From Spirogloea muscicola (lineage: Eukaryota; Streptophyta; Zygnematophyceae; Spirogloeales; Spirogloeaceae): a DNA stretch of 64,000 bases. Below are positions 43,995 to 54,614 of this stretch, one piece after another (position 1 is the first letter of the stretch; each line of letters starts with the position of its first letter). A program made the position numbers and the translations under genes. The stretch lies in NCBI GenBank assembly GCA_009602725.1, contig WELB01000001.1:934646-998645 (forward strand), written 5' to 3'. The notes below the pieces were generated by a model. That model saw nothing but the letters and a program-made list of their open reading frames with translations, did not search any database and was not told the origin of the DNA.

Positions 43995-46706
43995 ATGGCG
44001 CTGTCGCTGGCCAGGGCGGCGGCGCGGCGGGCGCGGGCGCATCTGGGGAGCGTGCTGCCGACGCCGGCCCCCGCTGCGGCGACCAGATCCGTCAGCTACA
44101 TGCCCAGGTCTGCTCCGGCCGGGCCCCGCCTGCGTGACGCGGCCAGCTTGCGCTCCGCGCGCCGCTTTCCTCTGCTCTCCGCGAGCTGATGCCGGCTTCG
44201 CCGTGACGCCAGGCCCGGCGACGGGGCCCCGCGGGCCGTGACGCTGCTCCCTGGTGACGGCATTGGGCCGCTCGTCACCGCCTCGGTCGTCGAGGTGCAC
44301 AATACTCCTTCGCCGCGATCGTTGACGATTTCCAGGCTTGACGCATCGGCATGTAGGAGCTGGTGCTCCTGACGTGAGTGCAGGCTCACTCTAGTAGTCC
44401 AAATGTTGGCCGGTGCGGGAGCTTAAAGTGGCGGCATCGCTGGTACCTGCAGGTCTTCAGCGCAATGCACGCGCCGGTCTACTTCGAGTCGTTCGAGATC
44501 AGTGGGAGGATGTCCCACGTTCCTCAGGAGGTCATTCAGTCCATACACACGAACAAAGTTGCTCTCAAGGTCAGCCTCAGAAGCTTGGGTTATCGGTCGG
44601 TGCCTGGACTGTGGTGCCGACGGAGCGGTCTGTCCTTGTCAGCAATAGCCTTATGACATATCTCAGGCGTTCAAAGGGTATATTGGAGAACAGGAAGTTA
44701 GAGTCAATAGTGAATGACATTACGAAAATGGCCTGAAGTACTCGTAGGACAGCACAACAGCAGCATCCTGCAATCTTTGCCAGCATGTTTTCTTGTCAGG
44801 TTTTACCTTTCTTGGTATCTCGTCAACTTGCAGTAGAGGCAATATGTGTGGTTGGATACAAGCTGTACTGATGCAGCTTGTAGTTAACGGGCAGAAGCTC
44901 CTTTCCTGGACGGGGGAGCTTGTCTTGTTTGGACGATGAAGCAGTCAGGGCGCCCTTCGTCTGGCTCCGTGGTGCTCCCCAAGGACAACATGTCTAAGTA
45001 GCTAAGATTGGTCTTTGTTCTCGATTGCAGGGAGGCTTAGCGACACCCGTGGGAGGTGGAGTCAGCTCCCTAAATGTGCAACTGCGGAAAGACCTTGACC
45101 TTTTTGCGAGTCTGGCGCATTGCGTGAACTTGCCAGGCCTGAAGACGCGGCACGAGGGTGTAGATATTGTGGTCATCCGTGAGAACACAGAAGGCGAGTA
45201 TGCAGGATTGGAGCACGAGGTGGTGCCTGGGGTGGTGGAAAGCCTCAAGGTACCCAGCGCAACAGCGTTGACTGTAAATCCTTGTCTTCCCTTCTACCAC
45301 CTGGTTCTAGCATGCAGATGATAGTTGGGCAATGGCATACGGCAATAGCAGATGGCATGAAGCTTTCACAGAGAAGGCATTTGGTCTGCTGCTTCAACGG
45401 CCACCCGCACAAGATGCCATCTGCACAGGCCTTTCATAAGCCCATTGAGTCAGTACTTTGCAGCCTGCCTCAAATCATAATTTGCAGTCGTGCTGGTGAT
45501 CACACTGTCTGTGTCAAGTGCGAGCAGGTCAATAGCGGGAAGATTTCTGAGTTTGTTATGAGCTGTTTGTCTGTTTGTCTGTTTGTCTGTGCAGGTCATT
45601 ACCAAGTTCTGCTCTGAGAGGATCGCAAAGTATGCATTTGAGTATGCGTACCTCAATAATCGGAAGGCTGTGACGGCTGTCCATAAGGCCAACATCATGA
45701 AGCTCGCTGATGGGCTCTTCCTGGAGTCTTGTCGAGAGGTGGCCAAGAACTACCCAAGCATAAAGTACAACGAAGTTATCGTGGACAACTGCTGCATGCA
45801 GCTTGTCTCCAGACCTGAGCAATTCGATGTTATGGTGAGGTTAGCTGGTACCCATTCCTCCCCAGGCAGTCCTGCAGTTGACAATTATCAGTAGAACCTT
45901 TGCAGCTATCTTGGCAATGCTTAGGTCAACTCTTGCAGCATGTTGGCAGCAATGCAGTCATGAATGAGATACCAATGGTGAAAATGAAGACGCGCTCCAT
46001 GACAGCAATTAGACAAGAAACTCATCTGATATTATGTATGACGATTTTCATAAGTATGATTGCTCTTCATACCGCCTCAGTGCAGCTTCAGGCCTGGCCT
46101 GGTTATACTGACAAGCCTTAGCTCTTCTGTCTCTTCTCAGGTGACGCCCAACTTGTACGGCAACCTAGTCGCAAACGTGGCGGCTGGAATAGCTGGAGGC
46201 ACGGGAATCATGCCCGGTGGTAAGTACTTTGGTCCACCCATGAGCACGTGCTGAAAAGGTATTCAGATAGACTGTCATCTACAGTAACAAGTCGCGTATA
46301 CCATTCAGCATTGCATCCTCCAAATCTGACCAAGTAATGCTCCTAGGCACCACGCCTCAAGAAGTCTGTAAACTCAAATATGTCAAGGAGACTCCATTGA
46401 CATTTTGTTGCTGGCTTTCAATGAAATGCAGGTAACGTGGGCATGGATTATGCAGTATTTGAGCAGGGGGCGTCAGCAGGCAATGTCGGCAACCAGAAGC
46501 TGGTGGAGCAGAAAAGTGCCAACCCTGTTGCGCTCCTGCTCTCCTCTGCCATGATGCTGCGGCATTTGCAGTTCCCAAGCTTTGCTGACCGCCTAGAGAA
46601 GGCCGTCATGGCTGTCATGGAGGAGGGCGTGTATCGGACTAAGGACCTGGGCGGCAGCTCAACGACGCAGGAGATGACGGACGCCATCATCTCCAAGATT
46701 TCCTAG
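43995..46706 (+). CDS. IDH1: NAD-dependent isocitrate dehydrogenase, regulatory subunit, mitochondrial
   Basis: Subunit of the mitochondrial TCA-cycle NAD-IDH. Exon 1 starts at ATG 43995 with an Arg/Ala-rich presequence ([18 protein letters not shown]). Following exons give [160 protein letters not shown] and [20 protein letters not shown], ending ...[10 protein letters not shown] with the stop at 46704-46706. [15 protein letters not shown], in place of the GPMATPIGKGHRSLN type of catalytic subunits, identifies the regulatory subunit. The acceptor before ITKFCSER is preceded by three copies of TGTTTGTC (about 45564-45590). The coding region appears complete. Confidence 0.95.
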
Positions 46707-47350
46707 TCTTTTGCCCCCATGTGAACCTCTGTGCAGCAAGGCAAGTCTTCTGCTGTAAAATCCTGTCCGACAAAGCGGCTATCACTCATAGATCTTGGAT
46801 AGGACCTACCCATTGACCGATCCTGCGCAGGGTGCCTGGCATGATATCCAATCTATCTCTAGCCCCCAGTCAGCAGGTCAACTTAAGGAGATCAGCAGCG
46901 GCGTGTCGTGTAAATGCATACCGCTGTGCCATCAGTACGTTGAGACAAGGCATCCATCCGTGCAGAGTGGATGATCCTAAAGCACTGCCCAGTGTCATCA
47001 TGGCAATCAAATGCACCAATGCACCCAAGTGCAACTACGATGGCAACCTGCAGGGCCATGCTGTTTGTAGGCCTCCTCCTCGCCAGATGACTATGCTGCA
47101 TAAGAACCAGGTGGCTGGCCATGGCAGGCGGCTGCAGAGCGCCCAAGCCTAACTCCTCCCCTCCCCATGAACAATTTACAGAGCAGCCATTGGAGGCTGA
47201 TGCGCGGGAGCATGCGCTGCGAAGCTACTGGATGACACAGTAGCTTTGCAGCTTGCATTGGGGCGCAGCAGGGAGGCCAGGCTGTGTGCAGACTATCTTT
47301 ACCATTCTGGGCAAGAGGACCTATCAAGAGACAGCAGACAAGGGAGGTTC
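46707..47350. other. Intergenic, convergent ends of IDH and CUL3
   Basis: This 644-bp stretch lies between two convergent stop codons. No conserved frame, RNA gene or repeat is seen; the two 3' UTRs must lie here. Confidence 0.5.
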
Positions 47351-50300
47351 TTAAGCGAGGTAGCGGTAGAGTTTGCGGTCACTCCGATCGCGCTCCAGGA
47401 ACTCCCGCTCGATCAGGCTCTCTATCCGCTTCTTGATGACCGCCGGGTTTGGCATGAAGCGAGCCTGCAACAAGGCAAGCAAAACAAGGTGCAGAAGGGA
47501 GCTCTTATGCACCTTGGGATACCAGCAATCACACCACAGCCTTATCTGGACATAGATCTCGCCTGGCGGCAATATGCACTATAGTAAGACATGCAGTATC
47601 TTGAGACATGACTGAACTCCGCCACACTCGAAGCAGATGACCAGCACTTGCAACACATCGTATGCAGCCCTGCACTGCCCGGGCCCTCTCTGTGCTGCAC
47701 CTGAAGCTGCTTCGTGACCTCAGAGATGATATTGTTATGGTCCAGGACACGCCGCGACTTCATTATCCGCACGATTGCAGCCTCAATCTGTGGCTTGCGG
47801 TCCTCCTCGACCTTCTGCCGCGTCTCCTGCTTCTCTGGCTCCGTCTCCTTCTGGGCCGCCACCGTTCCAATTTTCACCTGCGACATAAGTTGCCCAAGCC
47901 AGTAGATGAACGCACGTCCCTGCTTTCAACTTGCAGTTGATGCTAGTAAGTACAAGGCAGGCAATGACAGTTAAAAAAGAGCATGTGGTAGCGAAGAACC
48001 TTGTAAAATTTGCTTGTAAACTTGTCGTTGAAGACGAACTCGTCATCCTCAATGATCTCCTTGCTCATTGGCTCCTTGCGAAGCACGTTCTTGCCCTTGA
48101 CGCATGCCAATGACTGCAGGTTGCGCTTGAGGTCAGCGGCAGGGATGTCGGTGGCTGCCTCTATCTCCCGGTATGTCAGCCGATCAGCGCTGTTGAACAG
48201 CATCAGGATGCACATCTGCGCAGCCAAGCCGGAAGAGAACGGAGAGAGCAGGGAGGAGAGAGGGGGGGAGGGGGGAAACTTTGAGCTCATCCGTTTCGCC
48301 TGCCAGCTTCATGAACACTCGCAGCGAGCACTGGGCTAACATGACCTGCCTCAATGAAGGTCCTCGTGCTGCGACCCTGGAGCCAGCACCAAACCCCAAA
48401 CCCAAGACTCGCTTCCTGTAAAAAATAAAATCGAGCTTCCTCCTCATAATCAGTTGCAACAGTCTGAAAGAACCTGGTATGTGGACACGTTGAGCTCGTG
48501 CTTGGCGTCGGCGCCAAACGTGGCCTTCAGATCTGCAGTGCCCATGTTGGCCTGCCATGTCAGCCGCCGCCCCGTGTGCGTTGACAAGTAGTATGCCCGG
48601 AAGCGGTCACACACGCCAAGGATGTCAGCAGGCAGGTTGCACCGCGCGCCCGCTTGTGTCGGCCATGACCCCGTCGTCAGCACCTGTACTGCCAACCCAG
48701 GCTCGTCGTTGCCACCGGGACCGCCATCAGCCAGCGCGGCCAGGAAGCCCTGCATCGTGTCGCGCGACGTCTTCATGTCTGTGAACATGCCCTCCAGCTT
48801 GCTTGTGAACTGGTACCCGCACTCGGTCTTGAGTTTCACAATGAGGCTGCGCTCCGCGTCGTCTGACACCGTGCGGCCCGACAGCAGCCGCTTGGCCAGG
48901 TGCTGCTTGTAGTACTTCTCAAACACGTCCTTCTCCTGGAGGTACCGGAACAGCATCATGACCTGCGGCGCCGCCGCCACCGGCGAGTCAGAGGCGCAAC
49001 GGCAGTGGCGCAGCAATTTGGTTCACATGATACGCTTGGCAGCAGCGATGGGGCTGCACGTTCGTCCTAGCACAGCCTGGGGCGTATCAGCAAGAGAGGG
49101 AGAGTGAGAGGTGAGAGAGGGAGGACACATCAATGTAGGAAAAGGAGGCGGAGAGAGGGGCGAATTGGGACGGGAGGGTGGAGGAGGTAAACAGTCAACT
49201 GAAGTAACGTTTTGGAGGGAAGGAGACAAGCCGCACACACCTTGTCAAGGACGGTCTCGACGTCCTCCTCGCTGAAGCCCTTGAGGCCCTTGCGCAGCTT
49301 GTCGTCGACGAAGAGCGAGATGAACTCGGGCGAGCGCGGGTTGAGGTTGATGAAGTGCTCGAACGCGGAGTTGAGGGCGTTCTGGAATGTCTTGTCGTTC
49401 GCCAGCGGGCCGCCCACGAGCCGGTCGTACTTGTCCTTCTCCTCCAGCAGGCGCTGCACGAACTCCACGGGGTCCTTGGCGCGGTCCGGGTCGGTCATGA
49501 GCTGCCGCCCGGTCTCACGCAGGTGGCCCGCCATGACGTCGCGCACGATCTGGAGGCCGCCGGGCACGCGGCGGAAGAGCGTGTACATGCGCGCGAGGTC
49601 GTCCGTCTTGTCGTCCAGCAGCATCGACACGAGGCCGCTGTTGGCCATCTCGACGAGCAGCCGCTTGTGGTTGCCGATCATCTCCGCCTCCACGACCGCT
49701 GTGATCTTGGGCTCCGTCTTCACGTCCAGGTAGTGCGACACGCGGTCGATCTCCTCGTTCAGCCGCGCCTCCGCGCGCTTGAGATAGTCCGCGCAGTCGC
49801 ACGTGCGCAGGAACTCCTGTGCTTCCACATTGTAGAACGCTGCCGCCGACTCCAGGAATGGCTTCTCAAAGTCCTCCTGGACCCAGAAGAGAGTGAAGTA
49901 GGCCAGGGGAAGGAGGGATGCAGCCAAGGAGAAGAGGAGTTAGGCTAGAGAGGGAGAAAGGAGGGAGGGAGGGAGTGAGAGGATGGCTAGAGAGAAGGAA
50001 AGAGAGCTAAAGGATATGAGAAAGAGAGCTGTGTAGAGGAGAGAGAGAGAAAGAAAGAGAGAGGGAGAGACAGCCAGCAGAGACAGCCAGCATCACAAGT
50101 GCAGCGAAGCCCAGCGCTTGCACGAGCATTCGGCCGGCATCTGCAGCAGCGACGTCGGTGGCAGCGGCGGCAGGGGGGGCGCTCTTCAACCTGGTAGACG
50201 CTGGGCCCGAGGTCGGCGAGCATCTTGGTGGCGGAGCGCATGAGGTAGCGGTTGATGACCTCGCCCCGCCGCTCCGCGTGCACGAGGCCGAGCAGCGTGG

Positions 50301-50609
50301 AGCGCAGGCGGTCGCGGATGGGCGGCGCGCGCACGACGTGGTCGCGCCACAGCGCCAGCCCGAGCTCGTGCACCGGCGCCTTGTTCTGGTTGGCCACGAA
50401 CGTGCGGTCCATGTACATGAGGATGTCGCGCACCATCTGCAGCGACTTGCCGTGGTCCACCCACCGCGCGTCCAGCTCCTCCAGGAAGCGGCCCTCCGCC
50501 GCCTCCACCTCGCGCGCCGTGCGCTGCAGGTGCGCCGTCATCGTCGCCACCAGCCCGCTGTACAGCTTCTCGCCGTACTTGTGCAGCACCATGTTGTACG
50601 CGTTCCTGC
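47351..50609 (-). CDS. CUL3: Cullin-3 (5' end in gap)
   Basis: Scaffold of BTB-CUL3-RBX1 E3 ubiquitin ligases. On the minus strand, the exon leaving the gap gives [19 protein letters not shown] and a set of cullin repeats. Then come [100 protein letters not shown] and [20 protein letters not shown] (cullin homology domain). [20 protein letters not shown] and [16 protein letters not shown] follow, and the winged-helix end contains [20 protein letters not shown], with the NEDD8-acceptor Lys at 47758-47760, then [20 protein letters not shown] and the stop at 47351-47353. Introns near 49.1, 49.9 and 50.0 kb are strongly pyrimidine-rich on the coding strand. The first part of the N-terminal domain and the start codon are missing in the gap at 50610-51085. 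Confidence 0.94.
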
Positions 50610-51085
50610 NNNNNNNNNNNNNNNNNNNNNNNNNNNNNNNNNNNNNNNNNNNNNNNNNNNNNNNNNNNNNNNNNNNNNNNNNNNNNNNNNNNNNNNNNNN
50701 NNNNNNNNNNNNNNNNNNNNNNNNNNNNNNNNNNNNNNNNNNNNNNNNNNNNNNNNNNNNNNNNNNNNNNNNNNNNNNNNNNNNNNNNNNNNNNNNNNNN
50801 NNNNNNNNNNNNNNNNNNNNNNNNNNNNNNNNNNNNNNNNNNNNNNNNNNNNNNNNNNNNNNNNNNNNNNNNNNNNNNNNNNNNNNNNNNNNNNNNNNNN
50901 NNNNNNNNNNNNNNNNNNNNNNNNNNNNNNNNNNNNNNNNNNNNNNNNNNNNNNNNNNNNNNNNNNNNNNNNNNNNNNNNNNNNNNNNNNNNNNNNNNNN
51001 NNNNNNNNNNNNNNNNNNNNNNNNNNNNNNNNNNNNNNNNNNNNNNNNNNNNNNNNNNNNNNNNNNNNNNNNNNNNNNNNNNNNN
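50610..51085. other. 476-base assembly gap within the 5' part of CUL3
   Basis: N runs from 50610 to 51085. It interrupts a GC-rich first coding region. Directly after it, retroelement-like sequence begins, so the gap hides the CUL3 start and the boundary between gene and repeat. Confidence 0.85.
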
Positions 51086-51320
51086 TGACGCTCGAATACC
51101 GGACGGCAATTGACTAGCTCTTGTGCCAGCAGCTAAGGCTCGACCAGCTTTCTGATGCAGAGCATACGCCTGAGCTCGTTGCAGACAGGTTGACAGCCCA
51201 GGGGGAGGTTTGCGAGCATGCCAATCGGTTGATGGAGCTGGCGTCAGCCAAGTGGCTGGTGACGTTGGCGCGCCAACCCTCCTCCCCTTTCCCGGCGGAC
51301 GAAAGGCGCGACGTGACGGC
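51086..51320 (-). mobile_element. Non-LTR retroelement fragment (dispersed repeat, short copy)
   Basis: Minus-strand reading gives LSTCLQRAQAYALHQKAGRA, the same basic helix as in copies 1 and 2. In DNA, 51140-51195 (CGACCAGCTTTCTGATGCA...GCAGACAGG) matches the core of those copies. The rest of this stretch is diverged. Confidence 0.45.
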
Positions 51321-51839
51321 CGATGCATCCCGTCGTCAGGCTCACCGTCACAGAGACGTTCTGTCGTTGTCTCCCACGACGAAGCGGCAACGTTGATTAC
51401 CCGTCCCGTTGACCAACCGTCACCACCAGATTTGCCCTAGCCGCCATCGCGCCGCCGACGCCGACGCCGCCGCGACCGCCGCCGCCTCCGCCGCCGCCGC
51501 CGCAACGGCGCCAAGGCCCGCGAGCGGCGGCCGCCGGGGGGGGGGGCTAGAAGGAAGGCCCAGCCACTTCTGACGACGGAAAAGCGGTGCGGGTTTGACG
51601 TCGGAGTTGCCACTTGGGGGAGACGGCGGAAAGCGGTGCGGGTTTGACGTCGGAGTTGCCAGTTGGGGGAGACGGCGGGGTCACCCATCCCCCCGCCCGG
51701 CGAGTCGGGCCACGGGGGGCGTGGGGGATGACGGGAGCGCGCACACTTCGCTGGCGCGAGGGGCCGCGTCCTGCAATCACTGGTCTCGGCTTCTCCGAGC
51801 CGGCGTCTCCGGGGATTGCCGCGGCGCTCCTGGGAAACC
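51321..51839. repeat. GC-rich low-complexity stretch with a 49-bp tandem duplication
   Basis: From 51440 to 51545 the sequence is (GCC)n-like with a G run. AAGCGGTGCGGGTTTGACGT and its downstream neighbours occur at 51582 and again at 51631, a direct repeat with a 49-bp period. No gene is supported. Confidence 0.55.
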
Positions 51840-52230
51840 TTCGTGTACTGTATTCGAAAACAAACGAAGGCCAAACGACGGCCAAGTACAAAGGCAAGCA
51901 CATCTGAAGACCTGCATGACCTTCAGCAGATTGACCCGCTCAGTAACCACGGGTCGCTAATCGATGCCTGCATACCAGATGTCAGATACGAAGCCCTTCT
52001 GCCACCAGCTAGAGCTCGCCCAGCTTTCTGGTTGCAGTAGCATTAGCCTGAGCACGCTGCAAACAGGCCGAAACTCGTCAACGCAAGAACGACAGATATG
52101 CAGCTGGCAGGCCCATCTCAGCCGGAAACACATCTGCACGTGGTATGTAGCCGAGATTGGCAATATTCTGAAGGAGAGTGTGGAAACGAGGACCCAACAG
52201 CCAAAGATGTCTGCCGCTGGCAGGAGCTGA
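51840..52230 (-). mobile_element. Non-LTR retroelement fragment (dispersed repeat, copy 3)
   Basis: Aligns with 14990-15360 and, in part, with 1-225. The minus strand encodes NIANLGYIPRADVFPAEMGL and a basic helix interrupted by at least one stop, so it is a dead copy. It lies just downstream, in minus-strand order, of the Cys/His module at 52390-52890, consistent with one degraded element on this strand. Confidence 0.6.
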
Positions 52231-52389
52231 TCGCATTGGGGGTAATCGGAGTAACGCTGCAGCTTTCTTTATTCTGCACCGCCGACTGCGTGGCCAGCGA
52301 TGTGTGTCGATGCTGGACCTTTATACGCCTCCCTAACAACAACATCGACCAAGGCCCGTGGTCCTCCACCAGATTGCACGCCCACAATA

Positions 52390-52890
52390 TCAAGTGTGCG
52401 GCGATGATGACGTCTCTGGGCGTCCGTGGTGATAGGCATGACTGACTTCCAGGACCACACGGTAGCCGGCGTCGCGCATCAAGCCTGCCAGGGCATCGTG
52501 GAGGAGGTTGTGGATGTCCACCACTTCTGGTCCAGTGGGACATCTCAGCATGTGAGTGGCGAGCTCAGCACCCTCTGCACGGAAGCCACACTCACACTGG
52601 CGCACCTCAATCAGGCAGGTAGGTGGGAGGCCGAGGAAGAGTTGATGCAACGTCCAAAAGGCCTCGGAGCTGAAGCTGAAGGCGTTGGCGACAGCGTGTG
52701 AGGTGATCCAGTCGGTGGCACCAGGTGTGGCAAGAGAAGTAAGTCTTGCCAGGCTCCTTGGATTGTTCTGAATCTCTGGCAGCCTCCTCAACCTTCTGCG
52801 GCGCTCAACTTCCACTGCCGTAACCAGTCTGCACTGTGCCCTTCTATCAGAGGGGCGCTTCCCCTGGCCCCCTTCTCGTACTTTGTTCAT
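52390..52890 (-). mobile_element. LINE-like Cys/His-module fragment
   Basis: Minus-strand frame of 166 codons. It contains ATDWITSHAVANAFSFSSEA, LHQLFLGLPPTCLIEVRQ, a CECGF...H...C knuckle and then DIHNLLHDALAGLMRDAGYR. This Cys-x-Cys...His...Cys block followed by a helical H...AG..V segment is a recurring feature of the post-reverse-transcriptase region of non-LTR elements. It shows that the parent element had more protein than the terminal domain seen elsewhere. The reverse transcriptase itself is absent. Confidence 0.62.
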
Positions 52891-54310
52891 TCTTTTCTGG
52901 GCTGGCTTTTCCAGCCCCTATCCTCAATGGACGAGCCCTTTCTTCTTCTTCTATCAGAAGCTTGGGCGAGGTCTGAGAATGGCGTGAGTGGGGGTTGTAG
53001 AGAGGGGGAAAAAAAGGAAAAAACTTGCTCTCCCAAATGGGGGCAAGGGCTGTGAAAAGCCAGCCCGAAAAGAATCGACAGAGGTTCCAAGGGGCCACAA
53101 TGAATTTCTTTTACAGCCGCTCTTTCAATTTTAGAGGGAAGAGAGCCGATTGTTGATTCGCGGATGTTCCTCAGATCCGCTTGGAAGCGGAAGCAAGCGC
53201 GGCCAGATTGACTGGTGGCTGGGAGAGGCCAGCCCAAAAGGAATGGACAAGGACAGAAGAATCCTGGGTGCGAGACAAGAAGAAAGGGCTCGCCCATAGA
53301 GAAGAGGGGCTGGCAAAGCCAGCCCAAAAAAAGAATGGACAATGGCCAAAGACAGCAGCAAGGGGACTCAGTAACCTCTAGTCAGAAGATGCAAGTCGGA
53401 ATAGCTAGACGGCGGACAGACGTCGCCCTGACGGTAGCCGGAGGCCGCAGCCAAAGGCGGCCGGCGCTCAGGTAAACCGCGAAGGCACGGGACTGCTGCA
53501 AAGAGATAGCCAAACGCATCCGATAGACCTGAGCGAGGGACCCGGCCATTGAGGATAGGGGCTGGACAAGCCAGCCCAAAAAAGAGAGAGAAGGCGCGCG
53601 GGGCGCATGAATTGAAAGGGAGGCCAATTCAAGCCAATACATTGTTCAGGCAGAGTCGAGTGCAGACTAAAAAGACTGAACAAAGAACGAGAAGGGGGCC
53701 AGAGGAAGTGCTCGCCCATTGAGAATAGGGGCTGGAACAACCAGCCCGAAAAAGAATGAACAGAGTACGAGAAGGGGGCCAGGGGAAGCGCTAAGTAACA
53801 GAAACAAAGCTGCTACGAGACACTCAGTAACCCCTGCCAGAGGAAGCCAGAGCAGCCCGGCCACGTTAAAGCCAGGCTGCTCACCCTGTTGCCCGTGGCG
53901 GCGGGCCGCTGCGCGCCGCGCAAGGCGGTGAAGCAGGTCCAGCCACTTGGTGCCAAAAGGCGCCGTGGACGTCGACAGCCAGTGCGACAAATTGGAGAAG
54001 GGCTCGCCCATTGAGGATAGGGGCTGGAAAAGCCAGCCCAAAAATGAATGAACAAAGTACGAGAAGGGGGGCCAGAGGAAGCGCTAAGAAAACAAAGCAC
54101 ACAAAGAAAGAAAGCAAATTCGTCGCCCACCGGGTGGTCGGAGTATTTCCGTTCCTTTGCGCCACAAGGAACCTTCCTCCACATTGCGTACAGGGTCGTG
54201 GAGGCAAGGGAAGCGCATGGGAAGCAGAGAGGCGGTCTGGTGCCAGCAGCCCAGGAAGGCAGCTTGCGCCGAAAAGAGGGGCTAGCAAAGCCAGCCCAGA
54301 AAAGAATGAA
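52891..54310. repeat. Dense cluster of hairpin modules and an inverted LINE-like terminal domain
   Basis: At least eight hairpin modules occur within 1.4 kb: 52899-52917 (inverted), about 53048-53068, 53217-53235, 53307-53325 (perfect, GGGCTGGC AAA GCCAGCCC), 53558-53577, 53728-53747, 54021-54039 and 54279-54297. They alternate with a minus-strand tail block (about 53585-53645) and a degraded minus-strand terminal domain (ALAVDVHGAF..., about 53890-53995). This block forms the upstream flank of the cycloartenol synthase gene. Confidence 0.65.
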
Positions 54311-54346
54311 CAATATCCAAAGGCCACAAAAGAGGTGCCAAAAGAG

Positions 54347-54348
<2 letters not shown>

Positions 54349-54419
<71 letters not shown>
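54349..54419. repeat. (GA)n microsatellite upstream of cycloartenol synthase
   Basis: About 70 bp of almost uninterrupted GA dinucleotides end about 195 bp before the cycloartenol synthase start codon. GA tracts of this type can act as GAGA-type promoter elements in plants, but nothing in the sequence proves such a role here. Confidence 0.8.
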
Positions 54420-54614
54420 GGGGGCGAGAGGAGCAAGTGTGTGCCCAACAGAGTGAGAGATAGGGGCCGGACAGAGCAGCCTGGGGAGCACGAGCTGCAG
54501 CAGCGGCAGCAGGCGGCGGCAGCTTGGGCAGGGGCAGACCTGTGTCTCGCAGCGGCCCCCCTGTCTGCCGAGCTTACAGCGAAGCTGAGCACCCCGCCTC
54601 CGTCGCCACTCCGC

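Noticed and set aside
49355-49948. Plus-strand frame of about 197 codons opposite CUL3
   Set aside because: It is an antisense shadow created by high GC at third positions of the cullin exon.
50158-51328. Long open frames through the gap at 50.6-51.1 kb
   Set aside because: They are antisense or out-of-frame shadows of CUL3 joined through N to retroelement sequence.
52899-54297. Possible CRISPR-like array in the hairpin cluster
   Set aside because: Repeats vary in orientation and spacing, the intervening sequences are shared between copies instead of unique, and the context is eukaryotic.
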